Of a DNA stretch of 8,343 nucleotides, positions 1-6,064 are shown piece after piece. Source of the stretch: an uncultured Rhodopirellula sp. GTDB taxonomy: Bacteria > Planctomycetota > Planctomycetia > Pirellulales > Pirellulaceae. The position numbers and the translations under genes were made by a program. The DNA lies in contig CAJXTM010000113.1 of assembly GCA_913061385.1 (NCBI GenBank), forward strand, positions 1-8,343, read 5' to 3'. Positions within the stretch are counted from its first letter, which is position 1, and the number at the start of each line of letters is the position of its first letter. The notes under the pieces are model-generated. The model ran no database searches, was not told the origin of the DNA, and was given only the letters and a program-made list of their open reading frames with translations.

Positions 1-46
1 AGATCAGCCTCGGTCTCGTGGGCTCGGAGATGTGTATAAGAGACAG
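1..46. other. Nextera i7 adapter contamination (left end)
   Basis: Artificial sequence, not part of the genome. Reading left to right: AGAT (end of the P7 oligo, 1-4), CAGCCTCG (5-12, which I recognise from memory as the Nextera N710 i7 index), the 15-base i7 linker GTCTCGTGGGCTCGG (13-27) and the 19-base Tn5 mosaic end AGATGTGTATAAGAGACAG (28-46). The order and spacing match the commercial adapter exactly. The genuine insert starts at 47. Confidence 0.98.
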
Positions 47-1348
47 CAATAACACAGGACTGGGACCTCCTATGAATGCTGATGTGATATAGAGAGCAAA
101 CATCCAAAATGTATCGTCCGGATTCAGCAGAAAAAAGGCCGCGGTCGTAATCGCGACACCAATATTCATGTAAATCATCAGCATCTTTTTCCCGAAGATG
201 CTTGTGAATTTTTTAGTCAATAACATTCCGGCAATGGCCGCAATGCTACCCGCCACAAAAAAGCTGGGAACCAACCCCTCGTTGTTACAATAATACTTGA
301 AGTAATAGAGGATCGCTCCACCTCTCACGAATGCCCCCATCAGCTGAAACAACCCGAATCCAAACAATACCATCCACGGTCGGTTGGAAAGAAGATCATT
401 GAAATCCAGTTCCAGCGACGATTGCTGAATGTCCGCCTCCGGTGTGTCAGCAGATTGATTGACGAACTTGAGCAACAAACCTGCCACACTAAGTGCGAGG
501 TACGCACCGATGATCCATGGTAATTTTTCAATCGAAAACTGAGTCGCCAACATGGCCAACAAGCTGAGCCCACCGATAATGACCTGATGCAGTTTTGTAC
601 TGGTCAATAAAAACTTCAGGTCCGCCTGATAAGTCGACGCTTTCTGAACTTCTGGCAGCACGCGTTCCTTGGTGGTGGCGAACGTGATCAAAAACAGGAT
701 GACAGCTGCAACCGAAAATACCATCATCGTGAAAAAGAAACCCGTCTGCTCGTCCAGCACCCGAGTCGTCTCTTCTCCGTCTACCAACACCAACTCGGTA
801 CCACCAAAAAATCCGACCAGGTCGAGAGTGAAGTATTGGACAATGATCCCGCCGACAAATGCCAATACAAATCGGTAAGTCGAGACACTGGTGCGTTCGA
901 GTGAACTGGCAGAGATCACCCCCATCAAAGCACCGTAGGGAATGTTAATTGCCGTGTAGGCCATCATGACCAAGGTATAGGTCACGTATGCGTAAACCAG
1001 CTTGCCGCTTTCAGTCAAATCAGGGGTGTAAAAAGTCAAGATCCCGGTGATTGCAAACGGAATGCACATCCAAACCAGATAGGGTCTGAAACTTCCCCAA
1101 GCAGTCCGAGTACGATCCGCGAAGTAACCCACAAGGGGATCGTTGATGGCGTCCCAAATTCTCGTGACCAGAAGCATGGTTCCAGCGGCACCAGCCTTGA
1201 TTCCAAACACGTCAGTGTAGAAATACATCAGGAAGAACTCAAAGGTCTTCCAGAACAGGTTCGACGCCGTGTCTCCCAGTCCGTAGCCGACCTTTTCCCT
1301 CCACGAGAGTCGTTGATCTGGCTCAACGAGGGGACTTTGTGAAGCCAT
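47..1348 (-). CDS. GPH-family sugar:cation symporter (MelB/XynP-like), 3'-truncated
   Basis: Inner-membrane secondary transporter of the glycoside-pentoside-hexuronide family, expected to couple uptake of a sugar or glycoside to Na+ or H+. The ATG at 1348 gives 434 codons open to the adapter junction, so the last helix or helices and the usual (P)LLWAMYAD-type segment are missing. Seen in the protein: YGLGD at 22-26, RIWDAINDP at 63-71 and ADRTRTAWGSFRPYL at 77-91, all hallmark GPH stretches. D66 and D70 align with the cation-binding Asp55 and Asp59 of MelB; the positions of MelB Asp19 and Asp124 carry N30 and N135. The family loop after helix 6 (KERVLP, 227-232) normally leads soon to the DLL-NRPW segment (here 318-325), but about 75 residues intervene and hold two extra hydrophobic stretches (about 254-270 and 276-296). 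It is transcribed away from the adjacent LacI-type gene, so it is probably that regulator's target. Substrate unknown. Family sure, specificity not. Confidence 0.93.
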
Positions 1349-1398
1349 GACGCGGCATCCGTGATGCATTGGAAAGGGAAAAAGTCGACGCAGATCAA

Positions 1399-1410
1399 GA
1401 AACCGGTTTC
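1399..1410. promoter_or_regulatory. LacI-type operator O1 (GAAACCGGTTTC)
   Basis: Perfect 12-bp palindrome with a central CpG, identical in its core to a second copy 64 bp away. A central CG between inverted half-sites is what LacI/GalR-family repressors recognise, and a LacI-family gene begins 174 bp away. On the minus strand it lies just downstream of the predicted symporter -10, where a bound repressor would block initiation or early elongation. Assignment to the neighbouring repressor is inference from position and type. Confidence 0.82.
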
Positions 1411-1423
1411 AGGCGACACCCCC

Positions 1424-1452
1424 ATCTTTTCGATAAAAAAGCATAAAGTCAA
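1424..1452 (-). promoter_or_regulatory. Predicted sigma70-type promoter of the symporter gene
   Basis: On the minus strand TTGACT (plus 1447-1452) is a good -35 box. A 17-nt spacer separates it from AAAGAT (plus 1424-1429), a poor -10 matching three of six consensus bases. It reads toward the symporter ATG at 1348 and sits exactly between the two operator palindromes, which supports it more than the -10 does. The 5' end is unmapped. Confidence 0.45.
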
Positions 1453-1461
1453 CAGTTGCCT

Positions 1462-1475
1462 TGAAACCGGTTTCA
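1462..1475. promoter_or_regulatory. LacI-type operator O2 (TGAAACCGGTTTCA)
   Basis: Perfect 14-bp palindrome whose central 12 bases equal those at 1399-1410. Centre-to-centre distance is 64 bp, close to six helical turns, which would put both sites on the same face of the DNA and suit repressor bridging. It lies just upstream of the predicted symporter -35. It also overlaps a TTGAAA (1461-1466) that could be the -35 of the repressor gene itself, so the same site may give autoregulation. Confidence 0.85.
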
Positions 1476-1571
1476 CGATAGAGTTAGGTTTTAACGGTTG
1501 TGATGGCGGCATACCAGCGGTCACACGGGTCCGGCGAGATGCGGTATCCCCAGCGGCTTCCAGCTCAAAAT

Positions 1572-1576
1572 AAGGG
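1572..1576 (+). promoter_or_regulatory. Ribosome binding site deciding the LacI-type start
   Basis: AAGGG lies seven bases before the ATG at 1584. It supports that start over an in-frame GTG at 1500, which would add 28 residues unlike any LacI-family N-terminus. Confidence 0.6.
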
Positions 1577-1583
1577 TCGATCG

Positions 1584-2591
1584 ATGCAACAGAAAGGCGA
1601 AACGACCATCCAAGACATCGCGGATCACGCCCAAGTCTCGAAGAGTACGGTCTCACGGGTACTGAACAAAAGCACAGCGGTCAATAAAGACAAACGAACA
1701 GCAGTGCTGGCAGCGATGAAGACGCTCGGTTTCGAGCCCAATCTAGCCGCTCGCAGTTTGGCGGGCGGCCGATCGATGACCCTCGGTGTACTCACTCAGA
1801 ATATTGGCAGCCCGTTTTATGACGCACTTGCCCAAGGAGTCATTCACGGGCTTGCTGGCAGCGGCTACTCACCAATTTTCGTCGACGGTCAGTGGCAGCA
1901 AAGCACCGAAATCGAGTCGATTCGTACGCTGATTGGCCGCCGCGTGGACGGGCTGCTGCTCATCGGTGGCGATGTCCCGGTAGAGCAATTGAATCAGTTA
2001 CGGGAGCGACTTCCAACGATCGTGGTCGCAAGAGAAGTTGTTGGCTGGGAAAACCAGTGCATCCACGTTGACAACGTGCAAGCTGGCTACGAAGCAACGA
2101 AACACCTGATCGACTTCGGCCACCAAAGAATTGCACTACTTCGTGGCATCAAAGAGCATCCTGATGCGATCCAAAGATTTGAGGGTTATGCCAAGGCATT
2201 GACTGAAGCTGGTATCGAATTTGATACAGACCTGATTTACCAAGGTGATTTCAGTGGTCAGTCCGGAGTCATGGCGGTGAACTCGCTGATATCGCGGGGC
2301 ATCCACTTCACAGCGATCTTTGCTGCCAACGACATGGTCGCCTTCGGCGCGAGGCTCGCCTTGAGTCGTCACGGGATGCGCGTCCCGGAAGACATTTCGT
2401 TGGTTGGTTTCGACGACCAAGCTGAGTCTGCATTTGCCACGCCTCCACTTACAACCATGAAACAGCCAGCTGTCGAGATGGGCACCGCTGCTGCCAATGC
2501 TCTCGTGAAGTTGATTCACGATGAGCAATACGAGCTTGCGAGCTTACCCGTCGAGCTCCAACGTCGGGAGTCAGTGGCAAGATTACGTTAG
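1584..2591 (+). CDS. LacI/GalR-family transcriptional repressor
   Basis: Cytoplasmic DNA-binding regulator, 335 residues from the ATG at 1584, the normal family length. Residues 8-29 form the LacI helix-turn-helix (TIQDIADHAQVSKSTVSRVL). K20 and S21 sit where LacI has its operator-reading Tyr17 and Gln18. The hinge helix is NLAARSLAGG (53-62), with L59 in the place of the leucine that wedges into the central CpG of the operator. From about 62 on is the periplasmic-binding-protein-like effector domain, with the family's GRRVDGLLLIG, HLIDFGHQRIALL and LVGFDD stretches. The gene is divergent from a sugar symporter, and two CCGG-centred operators lie in the 235-bp gap, so control of that symporter and of itself is likely. 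The effector is probably a sugar or derivative; nothing in the sequence identifies it. No frameshift or missing domain. Confidence 0.95.
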   Translation: MQQKGETTIQDIADHAQVSKSTVSRVLNKSTAVNKDKRTAVLAAMKTLGFEPNLAARSLAGGRSMTLGVLTQNIGSPFYDALAQGVIHGLAGSGYSPIFVDGQWQQSTEIESIRTLIGRRVDGLLLIGGDVPVEQLNQLRERLPTIVVAREVVGWENQCIHVDNVQAGYEATKHLIDFGHQRIALLRGIKEHPDAIQRFEGYAKALTEAGIEFDTDLIYQGDFSGQSGVMAVNSLISRGIHFTAIFAANDMVAFGARLALSRHGMRVPEDISLVGFDDQAESAFATPPLTTMKQPAVEMGTAAANALVKLIHDEQYELASLPVELQRRESVARLR

Positions 2592-2620
2592 GGCATTTAA
2601 CTGTCCATGTTGAGCTCGAA

Positions 2621-2638
2621 TCGGCAGCACGATGCCGA
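2621..2638 (+). other. Small hairpin after the LacI-type gene (weak terminator candidate)
   Basis: TCGGCA and TGCCGA form a 6-bp stem with a 6-base loop, 29 bases after the repressor stop. There is no clean U-run after it, only interrupted Ts, so termination is possible but weak. The remaining gap to 2706 holds the ribosome binding site of the next gene and nothing else I can support. Confidence 0.3.
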
Positions 2639-2706
2639 CTTAAAGCATTGTTTCGTTTCCATTACTTACGTCATTCTTTCCTGTAAGAATCAAGAGGACT
2701 TTTAAT

Positions 2707-3975
2707 ATGTTGCGATCGAGGTATTCGAAGCACGGCTTCACGCTCGTCGAGCTGCTAGTCGTCATCGCCATCATCGGCGTGCTTGTTGGATTGTTGCTGC
2801 CCGCTGTTCAAGCGGCACGCGAGGCGGCTCGCCGCATGAGTTGCAGTAACAACTTCAAGCAAATCGGTTTGGCAATTCACAATTATCATTCTGCTTATAA
2901 GCAACTCCCGACCCAGCACGGGGGCACGGGCTTGCGAACGGGGGCGAATGATTGGTGGGAAGGTTCCGCGACGACGAATCACGAAGAGCTGAGTGCATTC
3001 GTCGGCTTGACACCATTTTTCGAGCAACAGGCCCTGTGGGAGAAAATCAGTAATCCCAGCGCGGAAACGGTTACTCCCGGCTTTGCAATTCCAACGCCAA
3101 CCGGCATGTGGTCAGCCATGGGCACGAACCCGCGCACAGACCGCGGCGGATTCCCTTCACAGGAATACGTGCCATGGGCAACCGAGATCCCTACACTTCG
3201 TTGCCCAAGCGACCCAGGTAGCGGAGCCCCCGCCCTTGGCCGTACAAACTACGCTGCAAGTGCAGGCGACTCGTGCCATCGCGTTCAGGATTTCGGTGCC
3301 AAAGAAGGGAACCTGAAGCCTATGAGTGCATGGCGTGCTGTCCGTTACACACCCGTCGACCGTGGTTTCTTCCAGCTGAAAAAGGAAGCCAAATTCCGGG
3401 ATGTCCTTGATGGACTTTCCAACACCATCGCGATGACTGAAATCATCACCGACTTGGGTGACTTTGACAAAAGAAGTGCCATCTCAGTACTCAACGGTGG
3501 CGACGCAGGTGGAATTGGTAGCGATGGTCCTCAGTTCAACCCGAAGTGGTGCTCTGACCAAGGTCAAATCAATCCGGAAGCACCGACATTCTTCTGCCAG
3601 AATGACCCGAACTGCAATAATCCGCCGCAAATCGTTTCCAACGGAACGAGCGCTCGAGGGATGAACTGGGCGAACGCGATGGCACCGAATAGTCAGGTCT
3701 GGATCATCCGACCACCAAACTCCGAAACCTGCATGGCTGGTTGGTACGATAACGTCGGGTCACTGCCCGCCAGCAGTCGCCACCAAGGCGGTGCACATGT
3801 CCTGATGGGAGATGGAGCAGTTGTGTTCATGACCGATTCGGTTGAGTCCGGCGATCAGAATGCACCTGTAATCAGCTACTACAACAAGCCTGGCAAAGCC
3901 AGCCCGTATGGCCTTTGGGGAGCACTTGGTTCCCGCAGCGGCAAAGAGACAATCCAAGAGCAACTCAACCAGTAA
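2707..3975 (+). CDS. DUF1559 prepilin-like protein (N-methylation motif, H-X9-DG tail)
   Basis: Type IV pilin-like protein of 422 residues, probably exported, processed by prepilin peptidase and exposed at the cell surface. The family is greatly expanded in planctomycetes and its precise role is unsettled. The ATG at 2707 has a good ribosome site, AAGAGGA (2692-2698), eight bases upstream. Seen: a short basic leader ending HG, then [16 protein letters not shown] from residue 11, with cleavage expected after G10 and the conserved Glu at 15. The hydrophobic helix to about 33 is followed by the [26 protein letters not shown] segment typical of DUF1559. LRCPSD (164-169), a TNYAASAGD stretch and the C-terminal H359-X9-D369-G370 motif complete the family pattern. 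Full length. It stands alone between the repressor gene and a terminator, with no secretion or pilus-assembly gene beside it, so context does not refine its function. Confidence 0.96.
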   Translation: MLRSRYSKHGFTLVELLVVIAIIGVLVGLLLPAVQAAREAARRMSCSNNFKQIGLAIHNYHSAYKQLPTQHGGTGLRTGANDWWEGSATTNHEELSAFVGLTPFFEQQALWEKISNPSAETVTPGFAIPTPTGMWSAMGTNPRTDRGGFPSQEYVPWATEIPTLRCPSDPGSGAPALGRTNYAASAGDSCHRVQDFGAKEGNLKPMSAWRAVRYTPVDRGFFQLKKEAKFRDVLDGLSNTIAMTEIITDLGDFDKRSAISVLNGGDAGGIGSDGPQFNPKWCSDQGQINPEAPTFFCQNDPNCNNPPQIVSNGTSARGMNWANAMAPNSQVWIIRPPNSETCMAGWYDNVGSLPASSRHQGGAHVLMGDGAVVFMTDSVESGDQNAPVISYYNKPGKASPYGLWGALGSRSGKETIQEQLNQ

Positions 3976-4000
3976 GTTGGCTTCACCGATACGACTCGTT

Positions 4001-4033
4001 AAACCTTGTCCGCACCGCGGGCAAGGTTTTTTT
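4001..4033 (+). terminator. Strong Rho-independent terminator of the DUF1559 gene
   Basis: A 12-bp stem pairs AAACCTTGTCCG (4001-4012) with CGGGCAAGGTTT (4018-4029), including one G-U pair, around a 5-base loop. Seven Ts (4027-4033) run out of its 3' arm. It lies 25 bases after the DUF1559 stop. In the other direction the stem lacks a T-run, so it is weaker for the converging MFS gene, which stops at 4131. Confidence 0.9.
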
Positions 4034-4130
4034 ACATTCCCCTACATTTGCAACGCTTGCCACAACGTTCTCCGCACTGGATTTTTCAATACAACTTGAA
4101 GCCGACGACCTGAGACAGCTATCACATCCT

Positions 4131-5375
4131 TCACTCTGGATTTGACATCACAGTCTGCCCACGTCGACCGCCTGCAATCAGCAGGAATCCGGCAATGACT
4201 GAGGCGACGGCACCCACAAGGATCGGATACTGGGGTGCAAGCCCAGCCAGAATCCCACCCCCAAAACAAAGCAATGCCGAACCAAAAACGCGAACTGAAT
4301 GCGCCACCCCCAGCATTCGCCCCTGTGACTCGGCTGGCGCTGTGTTCGAAAGTAATGCGGACATGTTGGTTGTTCCAACCGCCATGCAGGCACCGATCAC
4401 GGGTAGCAGCAAACAGAGCCATCTCCAGTTCGTCGGAGTAATCATCAGGACCAGAAACAAGCCCAGAAGAATTGCACTGAAACTTGTGATGATTCTCGGT
4501 GTCCAACGTTTGCCAATGGGTTTGATCAACAACCACTGTGTACTGACCATGGAAACACTGGTGTAGGACATCAGCCAACCCACTTGCGAGGATGTGAACT
4601 CCCACTGCTGCACAAAATAAACCGGATTGAACTGAAATACGAAATCAATACCGAGGTAAAGAAAAAAGTTAACCAACAACAGTGAGCGGAATGGGGCAAG
4701 TCGAAATGCATCTCCCATTTCACGGACACCCTTTCCGATTTGGATGCGTTGATTGTCGGTTCGTTGACTCTCATCATTTGATAGCTGTGAAGACGGAAAA
4801 CGCCACAGGATCAGGAGAACACACAGCCCACAAATCCCTGCTGCTGCATAGAACGGCAGAGAATAGGAAGCAAAGCTAAGATACTTCTTGTCAGCAAGAT
4901 GCCCACCCAGAACGGGTGCAAACACATAAGCCAGGCTGCTCGCCATGTAGATCAGTCCAAAACGTCGCGTCTTCTCTGCACCTGTTGACCGATGCGCAAT
5001 TTCAGCTTGAGCTAGAACAAGCAGGACCCCCGCGAAACCAATGAGAAACTGTCCTGCAATGATGATCCAAACCGTGTCTGCCTGAATCGACCACGCAATT
5101 GCCGCGTTTCCGAATGCTGTCACGGCCATGGCCGACGCCAGCACCAGCTTGCGTCCATAACGATCCGAGATCTGTCCCAGAATCGGTGAACCGACAAACT
5201 CGCCGAGCCGCATCATGGACATTGCGACACCAAGCAAAAATGCACGTGCCGCGGTGCTGCTCCCCACCGCCAGAACGCCATGATCAGCCGGGTGCAAAAA
5301 CATCGGAGAAAGCACTGGGGAAACCAAAGCACTGGCAAAGAAACCCAAGAAAACAATGATGTAGATGAGCGGCAT
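4131..5375 (-). CDS. Major facilitator superfamily transporter, DHA1/TetA-like
   Basis: Integral inner-membrane carrier of 414 residues with the hydrophobicity expected for 12 helices, probably an H+-driven exporter of an unknown compound. Motif A of the superfamily is clear at about 62-76 (GSPILGQISDRYGRK) in the loop after helix 2. A polar central loop (about 200-225, SSQLSNDESQRTDNQR) divides the two six-helix halves. The C-terminal half has the AVGTTNMSALLSNTAPAESQGRMLG stretch seen in TetA-like carriers. I prefer the ATG at 5375, which puts helix 1 directly after the start. An in-frame GTG at 5408 would add 11 residues (MSFFSDQSFIL), and neither start has a convincing ribosome site. It converges on the DUF1559 gene. 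No regulator adjoins it, so the substrate is open. Full length, no breaks. Confidence 0.93.
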   Translation of the reverse strand: MPLIYIIVFLGFFASALVSPVLSPMFLHPADHGVLAVGSSTAARAFLLGVAMSMMRLGEFVGSPILGQISDRYGRKLVLASAMAVTAFGNAAIAWSIQADTVWIIIAGQFLIGFAGVLLVLAQAEIAHRSTGAEKTRRFGLIYMASSLAYVFAPVLGGHLADKKYLSFASYSLPFYAAAGICGLCVLLILWRFPSSQLSNDESQRTDNQRIQIGKGVREMGDAFRLAPFRSLLLVNFFLYLGIDFVFQFNPVYFVQQWEFTSSQVGWLMSYTSVSMVSTQWLLIKPIGKRWTPRIITSFSAILLGLFLVLMITPTNWRWLCLLLPVIGACMAVGTTNMSALLSNTAPAESQGRMLGVAHSVRVFGSALLCFGGGILAGLAPQYPILVGAVASVIAGFLLIAGGRRGQTVMSNPE

Positions 5376-5454
5376 CAGAATAAAACTCTGGTCAGAAAAA
5401 AAGGACACGACTTAGTAAACAGGAGCTTTCCATTCCAAAAACTCCCCAGCAGAT

Positions 5455-5738
5455 TTACACTGTTGCAAGTGCATTCTGATCACCACTCCAGGCAACCACG
5501 CGGTACCATTGGCGAGTGAACCAGTTCCCCTGAGCAAAATCATTCGGACTGCCAAATGCAAGCCCGTCATTGAACGCATAGAATTTTACCACCGTTCACT
5601 CAACGTGGCCTGCAGTTTCATCGTGATCCTGTTCCAGACCCTGCGTCGAAATGCTTCGCACGAGTTAATGGGCTTGTAACGATTGTACTGGGCATCCATG
5701 GGGAGATCAGGCGTGTACCATTTCGAAACAGAATACAC
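5455..5738 (-). pseudogene. Two abutting short open frames: small gene(s) or frameshifted relic
   Basis: On the minus strand a GTG at 5738 opens a 50-codon frame ending TAA at 5586, containing WYTPDLPMDAQYNRYKP and an Arg/Trp-rich end, MKLQATLSERW. A second frame begins at a GTG at 5592, overlapping the end of the first by seven bases, and runs 45 codons to TAA at 5455, with KFYAFNDGLAFGSP and WFTRQWYRVVAWSGD. A single missing base near 5592 would join them into one protein of about 96 residues. The second frame favours purine-N-pyrimidine codons and has a protein-like mix of aromatic, Gly and Asp residues, but the plus strand is also open over 5419-5679, so strand and coding status are unproven. 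I recognise no family. It lies 80 bases upstream of the MFS gene on the same strand. It could equally be a dispersed intergenic repeat. Confidence 0.35.
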
Positions 5739-5871
5739 TTGCGGTTAAGCTGACACGCCGCCAAAACTCGCTGATTCAAAGCGAAATCACGTTTAAAAAT
5801 TCAAATCGATGCACCTCGACGCATCCTATCTTGATGGTTTGACTCGTGACATTACCTCGGCAGACGAGAAA

Positions 5872-5904
5872 CCCCATCGAGGAAGGAATTACTACTCGAT
5901 GGGG
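5872..5904. other. 10-bp perfect inverted repeat / RNA hairpin
   Basis: CCCCATCGAG (5872-5881) and CTCGATGGGG (5895-5904) are exact reverse complements around a 13-base loop. No T-run follows on the plus strand, so it is not a standard terminator in that direction. It sits about 160 bases before the DUF1549/DUF1553 start, where it could be a 5' leader element or a protein-binding site. Function unknown. Confidence 0.6.
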
Positions 5905-6022
5905 GATACCGACCAGCCCAAACAGTAAAAACTGCTTTGCTGCTTCTACTCTCGCAACAATGCATCCTTACTCACAAGTTGAACTTTGACTTCGCGTGTG
6001 GGCGAGGTAAGGAACTGTGAGC

Positions 6023-6030
6023 AAGGAGGT
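6023..6030 (+). promoter_or_regulatory. Perfect Shine-Dalgarno-like sequence placed too far upstream
   Basis: AAGGAGGT complements the 16S rRNA 3' end fully but lies 34 bases before the ATG at 6065, whose own upstream region (TTACCCTCGTCG) has no ribosome site. The frame with an ATT at 6039, eight bases after it, would encode nine codons and stop at TGA 6066-6068, overlapping the ATG at 6065 as ATGA. A coupled leader peptide is conceivable, but an ATT start is rare and this may be chance. Confidence 0.3.
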
Positions 6031-6064
6031 CCCTGTCTATTCCCGTCACGAATTACCCTCGTCG

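Larger units (their letters stand above)
5739..6064. other. Non-coding gap upstream of the DUF1549/DUF1553 gene
   Basis: No convincing gene on either strand in these 326 bases. It holds a 10-bp perfect hairpin (5872-5904), a weak GATGC/GCATC inverted pair near 5809-5826 and a perfect Shine-Dalgarno-like AAGGAGGT (6023-6030). The promoter of the downstream gene should lie here, but I could not pick -35 and -10 boxes with confidence. Confidence 0.6.

Noticed and set aside
669..878. 69-codon plus-strand frame
   Set aside because: Antisense shadow of the symporter; Thr/Asn-rich with no features.
1228..1656. 142-codon minus-strand frame across the divergent control region
   Set aside because: It overlaps the symporter and repressor N-termini in another frame, spans both operators, and its product has no recognisable features.
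4042..4605. 187-codon minus-strand frame
   Set aside because: Out-of-frame shadow of the MFS transporter; the product is Cys/Trp/Arg-rich with no domain.
5419..5679. Plus-strand open frame ending NASHELMGL
   Set aside because: It has no usable start until three codons before its stop, so I list it only as evidence of dual-strand openness in the small-frame finding.
5622..5740. tRNA-like GTTCCAGACC stretch
   Set aside because: No cloverleaf can be formed; no acceptor stem or anticodon arm pairs with it.
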